Shown in pieces: positions 1 to 9,563 of a stretch of DNA of 64,000 bases (positions are counted from its first letter, which is position 1; each line of letters begins with the position of its first letter). Source of the DNA: Argentina anserina (lineage: Eukaryota; Streptophyta; Magnoliopsida; Rosales; Rosaceae); assembly GCF_933775445.1 (NCBI RefSeq), contig NW_026089428.1, positions 558,001 to 622,000 of the forward strand, given 5' to 3'. The notes under the pieces were generated by a model. That model was given only the letters and a program-made list of their open reading frames with translations. It made no database searches and was not told where the DNA came from. Made by a program: the position numbers and the translations under genes.

Positions 1-33
1 TTCCAATTGTGTATCTTTTCATTTCTCGTTTGA
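1..33 (+). repeat. Partial unit at left window edge
   Basis: Bases 1-10 are the last ten bases of module B (TTCCAATTGT) and 11-33 are a complete module C. The next unit starts at 34. The array is cut by the window here and does not end. Confidence 0.9.
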
Positions 34-1008
34 GTATCTTTCTGTAAGGCTTCTGATGCGAGTTTCTATTGTATTTTAGAGTTTTGCAAGTGTGGGAGTG
101 TGTTTCTTTCAAACTGAGTATCTTTACATCGTTTGCGTATCTTTACTATTCCAATTGTGTATCTTTTCATTTCTCGTTTGAGTATCTTTCTGTAAGGCTT
201 TCTGATGCGAGTTTTTATTGAATTTGAGAGTTTTGCAAGTGTGGGAGTGTGTTTCTTTCAAACTGAGTATCTTTACATCGTTTGCGTATCTTTACTATTC
301 CAATTGTGTATCTTTACATCGTTTGCGTATCTTTACTATTCCAATTGTGTATCTTTTCATTTCTCGTTTGAGTATCTTTCTGTAAGGCTTCTGATGCGAG
401 TTTCTATTGTATTTGAGAGTTTTGCAATCGTTTGCGTATCTTTACTATTCCAATTGTGTATATTTTCATTTCTCGTTTGAGTATCTTTCTGTAAGGCGTC
501 TGATGCGAGTTTCTATTGAATTTGAGAGTTTTGCAAGTGTGGGAGTGTGTTTCTTTCAAACTGAGTATGTTTACATCGTTTGCGTATCTTTACCTTTCCA
601 ATTGTGTATCTTTACATCGTTTGCGTATCTTTACTATTCCAATTGTGTATCTTTTCATTTCTCGTTTGAGTATCTTTCTGTAAGGCTTCTGATGCGAGTT
701 TCTATTGTATTTGAGAGTTTTCCAAGTGTGGGAGTGTGTTTCTTTCAAACTGAGTATCTTTACATCGTTTGCGTATCTTTACTATTCCAATTGTGTATCT
801 TTACATCGTTTGCGTATCTTTACTATTCCAATTGTGTATCTTTTCATTTTTCGTTTGAGTATCTTTCTGTAAGGCTTCTGATGCGAGTTTCTATTGTATT
901 TGAGAGTTTTGCAATCGTTTGCGTATCTTTACTATTCCAATTGTGTATCTTTACATCGTTTGCGTATCTTTACTATTCCAATTGTGTATCTTTTCATTTC
1001 TCGTTTGA

Positions 1009-1156
1009 GTATCTTTCTGTAAGACTTCTGATGCGAGTTTCTATTGAATTTGAGAGTTTTGCAAGTGTGGGAGTGTGTTTCTTTCAAACTGAGTATCTTT
1101 ACATCGTTTGCGTATCTTTACTATTCCAATTGTGTATCTTTTCATTTCTCGTTTGA
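1009..1156 (+). repeat. Reference 148-bp unit, D-A-B-C
   Basis: D 1009-1092 carries the GTAAGAC variant and the linked TATTGAATTTG form. A single A-B pair follows, then C. It is 41 bp shorter than the 189-bp unit and shifts frame by one. Confidence 0.9.
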
Positions 1157-1303
1157 GTATCTTTCTGTAAGGCTTCTGATGCGAGTTTCTATTGAATTTG
1201 AGAGTTTTGCAAGTGTGGGAGTGTGTTTCTTTCAAACACTCATCTTTACATCGTTTGCGTATCTTTACTATTCCAATTGTGTATCTTTTCATTTCTCGTT
1301 TGA
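1157..1303 (+). repeat. 147-bp unit with CACTCAT junction variant
   Basis: At the D/A junction the usual CTGAGTAT is replaced by CACTCAT (CAAACACTCATCTTTACATC, near 1237-1252), one base shorter. The same junction occurs near 3523, 4984, 5511, 8082, 8609, 10916, 11597, 14357, 14884, 16368, 17273, 18185 and 55250. With two A-B pairs the unit is 188 bp, for example 4904-5091. It is the clearest diagnostic marker of the left domain. Confidence 0.88.
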
Positions 1304-1601
1304 GTATCTTTCTGTAAGGCTTCTGATGCGAGTTTCTATTGTATTTGAGAGTTTTCCAAGTGTGGGAGTGTGTTTCTTTCAAACTGAGTATCTTTACATC
1401 GTTTGCGTATCTTTACTATTCCAATTGTGTATCTTTACATGGTTTGCGTATCTTTACTATTCCAATTGTGTATATTTTCATTTCTCGTTTGAGTATCTTT
1501 CTGTAAGGCTTCTGATGCGAGTATCTATTGTATTTGAGAGTTTTGCAATCGTTTGCGTATCTTTACTATTCCAATTGTGTATCTTTTCATTTCTCGTTTG
1601 A

Positions 1602-1831
1602 GTATCTTTCTGTAAGACTTCTGATGCGAGTTTCTATTGAATTTGAGAGTTTTGCAAGTGTGGGAGTGTGTTTCTTTCAAACTGAGTATCTTTACATCGT
1701 TTGCGTATCTTTACTATTCCAATTGTGTATCTTTACATCGTTTGCGTATCTTTACTATTCCAATTGTGTATCTTTACATCGTTTGCGTATCTTTACTATT
1801 CCAATTGTGTATCTTTTCATTTCTCGTTTGA
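1602..1831 (+). repeat. Reference 230-bp unit, D-(A-B)x3-C
   Basis: A GTAAGAC-type D is followed by three A-B pairs and C. Units of this length recur at fixed places in the higher-order repeats, for example 3889, 6579, 9673, 12854, 22938 and 24561. Nearly all carry the GTAAGAC form of D, so the three-pair expansion appears to have arisen in that lineage and spread with it. Confidence 0.88.
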
Positions 1832-1979
1832 GTATCTTTCTGTAAGGCTTCTGATGCGAGTTTCTATTGTATTTTAGAGTTTTGCAAGTGTGGGAGTGTG
1901 TTTCTTTCAAACTGAGTATCTTTACATCGTTTGCGTATCTTTACTAATTCAATTGTGTATCTTTTCATTTCTCGTTTGA

Positions 1980-2169
1980 GTATCTTTCTGTAAGGCTTTC
2001 TGATGCGAGTTTTTATTGAATTTGAGAGTTTTGCAAGTGTGGGAGTGTGTTTCTTTCAAACTGAGTATCTTTACATCGTTTGCGTATCTTTACTATTCCA
2101 ATTGTGTATCTTTACATCGTTTGCGTATCTTTACTATTCCAATTGTGTATCTTTTCATTTCTCGTTTGA
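1980..2169 (+). repeat. 190-bp unit with one-base insertion (GGCTTTCTG)
   Basis: D carries an extra T (GGCTTTCTGATGCG in place of GGCTTCTGATGCG) and usually the GTTTTTATTGAA change. It normally follows a 148-bp unit carrying ATTTTAGAG. The pair marks a fixed place in several higher-order repeats. Units of this type start at 182, 1980, 6957, 10051, 13232, 25651, 30844, 32607, 33582, 34703, 37679, 42871, 44633, 45608, 46745, 48749, 58106, 59202 and 60218. Confidence 0.87.
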
Positions 2170-2319
2170 GTATCTTTCTGTAAGGCTTCTGATGCGAGTT
2201 TCTATTGTATTTGAGAGTTTTGCAATCGTTTGCGTATCTTTACTATTCCAATTGTATATCTTTACATCGTTTGCGTATCTTTACTATTCCAATTGTGTAT
2301 CTTTTCATTTCTCGTTTGA

Positions 2320-2428
2320 GTATCTTTCTGTAAGGCTTCTGATGCGAGTTTCTATTGTATTTGAGAGTTTTGCAATCGTTTGCGTATCTTTACTATTCCA
2401 ATTGTGTATCTTTTCATTTCTCGTTTGA
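2320..2428 (+). repeat. Reference 109-bp unit, d-B-C
   Basis: Modules: d 2320-2383, B 2384-2405, C 2406-2428. It is the d-type unit without the extra A-B pair and is 41 bp shorter than the 150-bp form. Its length is one more than a multiple of three, so it shifts frame and ends the spurious long reading frames. Confidence 0.9.
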
Positions 2429-2617
2429 GTATCTTTCTGTAAGACTTCTGATGCGAGTTTCTATTGAATTTGAGAGTTTTGCAAGTGTGGGAGTGTGTTT
2501 CTTTCAAACTGAGTATCTTTACATCGTTTGCGTATCTTTACCTTTCCAATTGTGTATCTTTACATCGTTTGCGTATCTTTACTATTCCAATTGTGTATCT
2601 TTTCATTTCTCGTTTGA

Positions 2618-2806
2618 GTATCTTTCTGTAAGGCTTCTGATGCGAGTTTCTATTGTATTTGAGAGTTTTCCAAGTGTGGGAGTGTGTTTCTTTCAAACTG
2701 AGTATCTTTACATCGTTTGCGTATCTTTACTATTCCAATTGTGTATCTTTACATCGTTTGCGTATCTTTACTATTCCAATTGTGTATCTTTTCATTTCTC
2801 GTTTGA
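2618..2806 (+). repeat. Reference 189-bp unit, D-A-B-A-B-C
   Basis: This is the commonest full unit. Modules: D 2618-2701, A 2702-2720, B 2721-2742, A 2743-2761, B 2762-2783, C 2784-2806. All start GTATCTTT. D carries the TTTTCCAAG variant in place of TTTTGCAAG. At 189 bp it equals 63 codons, so a run of such units keeps one forward frame open. The 84-bp D may itself be four worn units: GT-initial segments of about 28, 19, 17 and 20 bp can be drawn within it, with GTTTCTAT and GTGTGTTT resembling GTATCTTT. That last point is inference. Confidence 0.92.
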
Positions 2807-2956
2807 GTATCTTTCTGTAAGGCTTCTGATGCGAGTTTCTATTGTATTTGAGAGTTTTGCAATCGTTTGCGTATCTTTACTATTCCAATTGTGTATCTTT
2901 ACATCGTTTGCGTATCTTTACTATTCCAATTGTGTATCTTTTCATTTCTCGTTTGA
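2807..2956 (+). repeat. Reference 150-bp unit, d-B-A-B-C
   Basis: Modules: d 2807-2870, B 2871-2892, A 2893-2911, B 2912-2933, C 2934-2956. The d module is the first 55 bases of D joined to the last nine bases of A (ATCGTTTGC), giving the junction TTTTGCAATCG. Relative to D plus A it lacks 39 bp, with one base of microhomology at the join. At 150 bp this unit also keeps reading frame. Confidence 0.9.
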
Positions 2957-3779
2957 GTATCTTTCTGTAAGACTTCTGATGCGAGTTTCTATTGAATTTG
3001 AGAGTTTTGCAAGTGTGGGAGTGTGTTTCTTTCAAACTGAGTATCTTTACATCGTTTGCGTATCTTTACTATTCCAATTGTGTATCTTTACATCGTTTGC
3101 GTATCTTTACTATTCCAATTGTGTATCTTTTCATTTTTCGTTTGAGTATCTTTCTGTAAGGCTTCTGATGCGAGTTTCTATTGTATTTGAGAGTTTTGCA
3201 ATCGTTTGCGTATCTTTACTATTCCAATTGTGTATCTTTACATCGTTTGCGTATCTTTACTATTCTAATTGTGTATCTTTTCATTTCTCGTTTGAGTATC
3301 TTTCTGTAAGACTTCTGATGCGAGTTTCTATTGAATTTGAGAGTTTTGCAAGTGTGGGAGTGTGTTTCTTTCAAACTGAGTATCTTTACATCGTTTGCGT
3401 ATCTTTACTATTCCAATTGTGTATCTTTTCATTTCTCGTTTGAGTATCTTTCTGTAAGGCTTCTGATGCGAGTTTCTATTGAATTTGAGAGTTTTGCAAG
3501 TGTGGGAGTGTGTTTCTTTCAAACACTCATCTTTACATCGTTTGCGTATCTTTACTATTCCAATTGTGTATCTTTTCATTTCTCGTTTGAGTATCTTTCT
3601 GTAAGGCTTCTGATGCGAGTTTCTATTGTATTTGAGAGTTTTCCAAGTGTGGGAGTGTGTTTCTTTCAAACTGAGTATCTTTACATCGTTTGCGTATCTT
3701 TACTATTCCAATTGTGTATCTTTACATGGTTTGCGTATCTTTACTATTCCAATTGTGTATATTTTCATTTCTCGTTTGA

Positions 3780-6469
3780 GTATCTTTCTGTAAGGCTTCT
3801 GATGCGAGTTTCTATTGTATTTGAGAGTTTTGCAATCGTTTGCGTATCTTTACTATTCCAATTCTGTATCTTTTCATTTCTCGTTTGAGTATCTTTCTGT
3901 AAGACTTCTGATGCGAGTTTCTATTGAATTTGAGAGTTTTGCAAGTGTGGGAGTGTGTTTCTTTCAAACTGAGTATCTTTACATCGTTTGCGTATCTTTA
4001 CTATTCCAATTGTGTATCTTTACATCGTTTGCGTATCTTTACTATTCCAATTGTGTATCTTTACATCGTTTGCGTATCTTTACTATTCCAATTGTGTATC
4101 TTTTCATTTCTCGTTTGAGTATCTTTCTGTAAGGCTTCTGATGCGAGTTTCTATTGTATTTTAGAGTTTTGCAAGTGTGGGAGTGTGTTTCTTTCAAACT
4201 GAGTATCTTTACATCGTTTGCGTATCTTTACTATTCCAATTGTGTATCTTTACATCGATTGCGTATCTTTACTATTCCAATTGTGTATCTTTTCATTTCT
4301 CGTTTGAGTATCTTTCTGTCAGGCTTCTGATGCGAGTTTCTATTGTATTTGAGAGTTTTGCAATCGTTTGCGTATCTTTACTATTCCAATTGTATATCTT
4401 TACATCGTTTGCGTATCTTTACTATTCCAATTGTGTATCTTTTCATTTCTCGTTTGAGTATCTTTCTGTAAGGCTTCTGATGCGAGTTTCTATTGTATTT
4501 GAGAGTTTTGCAATCGTTTGCGTATCTTTACTATTCCAATTGTGTATCTTTTCATTTCTCGTTTGAGTATCTTTCTGTAAGACTTCTGATGCGAGTTTCT
4601 ATTGAATTTGAGAGTTTTGCAAGTGTGGGAGTGTGTTTCTTTCCAACTGAGTATCTTTACATCGTTTGCGTATCTTTACTATTCCAATTGTGTATCTTTA
4701 CATCGTTTGCGTATCTTTACTATTCCAATTGTGTATCTTTTCATTTCTCGTTTGAGTATCTTTCTGTAAGGCTTCTGATGCGAGTTTCTATTGAATTTGA
4801 AAGTTTTGCAAGTGTGGGAGTGTGTTTCTTTCAAACTGAGTATCTTTACATCGTTTGCGTATCTTTACTATTCCAATAGTGTATCTTTTCATTTCTCGTT
4901 TGAGTATCTTTCTGTAAGGCTTCTGATGCGAGTTTCTATTGAATTTGAGAGTTTTGCAAGTGTGGGAGTGTGTTTCTTTCAAACACTCATCTTTACATCG
5001 TTTGCGTATCTTTACTATTCCAATTGTGTATCTTTACATCGTTTGCGTATCTTTACTATTCCAATTGTGTATCTTTTCATTTCTCGTTTGAGTATCTTTC
5101 TGTAAGGCTTCTGATGCGAGTTTCTATTGTATTTGAGAGTTTTCCAAGTGTGGGAGTGTGTTTCTTTCAAACTGAGTATCTTTACATCGTTTGCGTATCT
5201 TTACTATTCCAATTGTGTATCTTTACATCGTTTGCGTATCTTTACTATTCCAATTGTGTATCTTTTCATTTCTCGTTTGAGTATCTTTCTGTAAGGCTTC
5301 TGATGCGAGTTTCTATTGTATTTGAGAGTTTTGCAATCGTTTGCGTATCTTTACTATTCCAATTGTGTATCTTTACATCGTTTGCGTATCTTTACTATTC
5401 CAATTGTGTATCTTTTCATTTCTCGTTTGAGTATCTTTCTGTAAGGCTTCTGATGCGAGTTTCTATTGAATTTGAGAGTTTTGCAAGTGTGGGAGTGTGT
5501 TTCTTTCAAACACTCATCTTTACATCGTTTGCGTATCTTTACTATTCCAATTGTGTATCTTTACATCGTTTGCGTATCTTTACTATTCCAATTGTGTATC
5601 TTTTCATTTCTCGTTTGAGTATCTTTCTGTAAGGCTTCTGATGCGAGTTTCTATTGTATTTGAGAGTTTTCCAAGTGTGGGAGTGTGTTTCTTTCAAACT
5701 GAGTATCTTTACATCGTTTGCGTATCTTTACTATTCCAATTGTGTATCTTTACATTTCTCGTTTGAGTATCTTTCTGTAAGGCTTCTGATGTGAGTTTCT
5801 ATTGTATTTGAGAGTTTTGCAATCGTTTGCGTATCTTTACTATTCCAATTGTGTATATTTTCATTTCTCGTTTGAGTATCTTTCTGTAAGGCTTCTGATG
5901 TGAGTTTCTATTGTATTTGAGAGTTTTGCAATCGTTTGCGTATCTTTACTATTCCAATTGTGTATCTTTACATCGTTTGCGTATCTTTACTATTCCAATT
6001 GTGTATCTTTTCATTTCTCGTTTGAGTATCTTTCTGTAAGGCTTCTGATGCGAGTTTCTATTGTATTTGAGAGTTTTGCAAGTGTGGGAGTGTGTTTCTT
6101 TCAAACTGAGTATCTTTTCATTTCTCGTTTGAGTATCTTTCTGTAAGGCTTCTGATGCGAGTTTCTATTGTATTTGAGAGTTTTGCAAGTGTGGGAGTGT
6201 GTTTCATTCAAACTGAGTATCTTTACATCGTTTGCGTATCTTTACTATTCCAATTGTGTATCTTTACATCGTTTGCGTATCTTTACTATTCCAATTGTGT
6301 ATCTTTTCATTTCTCGTTTGAGTATCTTTCTGTAAGGCTTCTGATGCGAGTTGCTATTGTATTTGAGAGTTTTCCAAGTGTGGGAGTGTGTTTCTTTCAA
6401 ACTGAGTATCTTTACATCGTTTGCGTATCTTTACTATTCCAATTGTGTATCTTTTCATTTCTCGTTTGA
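3780..6469 (+). repeat. Higher-order repeat R, copy 1 (2,690 bp)
   Basis: Unit order: 109, 230, 189, 150, 109, 189, 148, 188, 189, 150, 188, 148, 109, 150, 107, 189, 148. The unit at 4119-4307 is a fusion of the ATTTTAGAG 148-bp unit and the 190-bp insertion unit that are separate in other copies, a net loss of 149 bp. Diagnostic variants include GTCAGG at 4319, TTTGAAAGT at 4796, CCAATAGT at 4872, two CACTCAT junctions, GATGTGAG at 5789 and 5898, GTTTCATTC at 6201 and GAGTTGCTA at 6350. Confidence 0.83.
6026..6132 (+). repeat. 107-bp unit, D-C with no A-B pair
   Basis: D (6026-6109) runs directly into C (6110-6132). This is the n = 0 member of the 41-bp ladder. The same arrangement is at 12301-12407, 15399-15505 and 17889-17995, at the equivalent place in R1, R3 and R4 and once more in the mixed block. 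Confidence 0.88.
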
Positions 6470-9400
6470 GTATCTTTCTGTAAGGCTTCTGATGCGAGTT
6501 TCTATTGTATTTGAGAGTTTTGCAATCGTTTGCGTATCTTTACTATTCCAATTGTGTATCTTTTCATTTCTCGTTTGAGTATCTTTCTGTAAGACTTCTG
6601 ATGCGAGTTTCTATTGAATTTGAGAGTTTTGCAAGTGTGGGAGTGTGTTTCTTTCAAACTGAGTATCTTTACATCGTTTGCGTATCTTTACTATTCCAAT
6701 TGTGTATCTTTACATCGTTTGCGTATCTTTACTATTCCAATTGTGTATCTTTACATCGTTTGCGTATCTTTACTATTCCAATTGTGTATCTTTTCATTTC
6801 TCGTTTGAGTATCTTTCTGTAAGGCTTCTGATGCGAGTTTCTATTGTATTTGAGAGTTTTGCAAGTGTGGGAGTGTGTTTCTTTCAAACTGAGTATCTTT
6901 ACATCGTTTGCGTATCTTTACTATTCCAATTGTGTATCTTTTCATTTCTCGTTTGAGAATCTTTCTGTAAGGCTTTCTGATGCGAGTTTCTATTGAATTT
7001 GAGAGTTTTGCAAGTGTGGGAGTGTGTTTCTTTCAAACTGAGTATCTTTACATCGTTTGCGTATCTTTACTATTCCAATTGTGTATCTTTACATCGATTG
7101 CGTATCTTTACTATTCCAATTGTGTATCTTTTCATTTCTCGTTTGAGTATCTTTCTGTAAGGCTTCTGATGCGAGTTTCTATTGTATTTGAGAGTTTTGC
7201 AATCGTTTGCGTATCTTTACTATTCCAATTGTATATCTTTACATCGTTTGCGTATCTTTACTATTCCAATTGTGTATCTTTTCATTTCTCGTTTGAGTAT
7301 CTTTCTGTAAGGCTTCTGATGCGAGTTTCTATTGTATTTGAGAGTTTTGCAATCGTTTGCGTATCTTTACTATTCCAATTGTGTATCTTTTCATTTCTCG
7401 TTTGAGTATCTTTCTGTCAGGCTTCTGATGCGAGTTTCTATTGTATTTGAGAGTTTTGCAATCGTTTGCGTATCTTTACTATTCCAATTGTATATCTTTA
7501 CATCGTTTGCGTATCTTTACTATTCCAATTGTGTATCTTTTCATTTCTCGTTTGAGTATCTTTCTGTAAGGCTTCTGATGCGAGTTTCTATTGTATTTGA
7601 GAGTTTTGCAATCGTTTGCGTATCTTTACTATTCCAATTGTGTATCTTTTCATTTCTCGTTTGAGTATCTTTCTGTAAGACTTCTGATGCGAGTTTCTAT
7701 TGAATTTGAGAGTTTTGCAAGTGTGGGAGTGTGTTTCTTTCCAATTGTGTATCTTTACATCGTTTGCGTATCTTTGCTATTCCAATTGTGTATCTTTACA
7801 TCGTTTGCGTATCTTTACTATTCCAATTGTGTATCTTTTCATTTCTCGTTTGAGTATCTTTCTGTAAGGCTTCTGATGCGAGTTTCTATTGAATTTGAAA
7901 GTTTTGCAAGTGTGGGAGTGTGTTTCTTTCAAACTGAGTATCTTTACATCGTTTGCGTATCTTTACTATTCCAATAGTGTATCTTTTCATTTCTCGTTTG
8001 AGTATCTTTCTGTAAGGCTTCTGATGCGAGTTTCTATTGAATTTGAGAGTTTTGCAAGTGTGGGAGTGTGTTTCTTTCAAACACTCATCTTTACATCGTT
8101 TGCGTATCTTTACTATTCCAATTGTGTATCTTTACATCGTTTGCGTATCTTTACTATTCCAAATGTGTATCTTTTCATTTCTCGTTTGAGTATCTTTCTG
8201 TAAGGCTTCTGATGCGAGTTTCTATTGTATTTGAGAGTTTTCCAAGTGTGGGAGTGTGTTTCTTTCAAACTGAGTATCTTTACATCGTTTGCGTATCTTT
8301 ACTATTCCAATTGTGTATCTTTACATCGTTTGCGTATCTTTACTATTCCAATTGTGTATCTTTTCATTTCTCGTTTGAGTATCTTTCTGTAAGGCTTCTG
8401 ATGCGAGTTTCTATTGTATTTGAGAGTTTTGCAATCGTTTGCGTATCTTTACTATTCCAATTGTGTATCTTTACATCGTTTGCGTATCTTTACTATTCCA
8501 ATTGTGTATCTTTTCATTTCTCGTTTGAGTATCTTTCTGTAAGGCTTCTGATGCGAGTTTCTATTGAATTTGAGAGTTTTGCAAGTGTGGGAGTGTGTTT
8601 CTTTCAAACACTCATCTTTACATCGTTTGCGTATCTTTACTATTCCAATTGTGTATCTTTACATCGTTTGCGTATCTTTACTATTCCAAATGTGTATCTT
8701 TTCATTTCTCGTTTGAGTATCTTTCTGTAAGGCTTCTGATGCGAGTTTCTATTGTATTTGAGAGTTTTCCAAGTGTGGGAGTGTGTTTCTTTCAAACTGA
8801 GTATCTTTACATCGTTTGCGTATCTTTACTATTCCAATTGTGTATCTTTACATTTCTCGTTTGAGTATCTTTCTGTAAGGCTTCTGATGTGAGTTTCTAT
8901 TGTATTTGAGAGTTTTGCAATCGTTTGCGTATCTTTACTATTCCAATTGTGTATATTTTCATTTCTCGTTTGAGTATCTTTCTGTAAGGCTTCTGATGTG
9001 AGTTTCTATTGTATTTGAGAGTTTTGCAATCGTTTGCGTATCTTTACTATTCCAATTGTGTATCTTTACATCGTTTGCGTATCTTTACTATTCCAATTGT
9101 GTATCTTTTCATTTCTCGTTTGAGTATCTTTCTGTAAGGCTTCTGATGCGAGTTTCTATTGTATTTTAGAGTTTTGCAAGTGTGGGAGTGTGTTTCTTTC
9201 AAACTGAGTATCTTTACATCGTTTGAGTATCTTTCTGTAAGGCTTCTGATGCGAGTTTCTATTGTATTTGAGAGTTTTGCAAGTGTGGGAGTGTGTTTCA
9301 TTCAAACTGAGTATCTTTACATCGTTTGCGTATCTTTACTATTCCAATTGTGTATCTTTACATCGTTTGCGTATCTTTACTATTCCAATTGTGTATCTTT

Positions 9401-9563
9401 TCATTTCTCGTTTGAGTATCTTTCTGTAAGGCTTCTGATGCGAGTTTCTATTGTATTTGAGAGTTTTCCAAGTGTGGGAGTGTGTTTCTTTCAAACTGAG
9501 TATCTTTACATCGTTTGCGTATCTTTACTATTCCAATTGTGTATCTTTTCATTTCTCGTTTGA
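6470..9563 (+). repeat. Higher-order repeat R, copy 2 (3,094 bp)
   Basis: This copy is collinear with R1 but keeps the 148- and 190-bp units separate (6809, 6957) and carries an additional 150 plus 109 bp pair (7406-7664) starting GTCAGG. The 190-bp unit begins GAATCTTTCTG, a change shared with 10051 and 13232. Private features are the 103-bp unit at 9124 and the TTCTTTCCAATTGT end of D near 7735-7748, where R1 and R3 have TTCTTTCCAACTGA. Confidence 0.83.
9124..9226 (+). repeat. 103-bp unit, A/C hybrid replacing C
   Basis: D is followed by a 19-bp module that starts like A and ends like C (ACATCGTTTGA), then directly by the next D at 9227. A and C share CGTTTG, which would allow the crossover. 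It sits where R1, R3 and R4 have the 107-bp D-C unit, so it is a private rearrangement of R2 and accounts for its 4-bp shortfall against R4. Confidence 0.85.

Larger units (their letters stand above)
34..1831 (+). repeat. Higher-order repeat Q, copy 1 (1,798 bp)
   Basis: Unit order by start: 34 (148 bp, ATTTTAGAG), 182 (190), 372 (109), 481 (189, B with ACCTTTCC), 670 (189, CCAAG), 859 (150), 1009 (148, GTAAGAC), 1157 (147, CACTCAT), 1304 (189, A with ACATGGTTTGC), 1493 (109), 1602 (230). The same phrase with two extra blocks makes up Q2. The shared ACCTTTCC change at 594 and 2542 and the ACATGG change at 1438 and 3725 show common descent rather than chance similarity. Confidence 0.82.
1832..4118 (+). 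repeat. Higher-order repeat Q, copy 2 (2,287 bp)
   Basis: This copy is collinear with Q1 with two additions. A 150-bp d-type unit sits at 2170-2319, and a 189-bp plus 150-bp pair at 2957-3295. The offset to Q1 is 1,948 bp at 481/2429 and 2,287 bp from 1009/3296 onward. The 339-bp addition is a duplicated pair of units. Its last two units (3780-4118) also open the R series, so Q passes into R without a boundary. Confidence 0.82.

Noticed and set aside
349..371. Hairpin CTC-GTTT-GAG in module C
   Set aside because: Three base pairs around a four-base loop is too weak to matter and is not extended by flanking bases.
1041..1382. Reverse-strand open frames of 64-113 codons (for example 1041-1382, 3328-3669, 17076-17417)
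   Set aside because: They are the complement of the same repeat units, recur wherever the unit order recurs, and end at unit changes. No start context or independent conservation.
5738..5766. Yeast-type replication origin core (TTTACATTT) in the CTTTACATTTCTCG form of module C
   Set aside because: It matches nine core positions but both flanking positions are C rather than A or T, and it arises from a single base change in a satellite module. No further origin elements seen.
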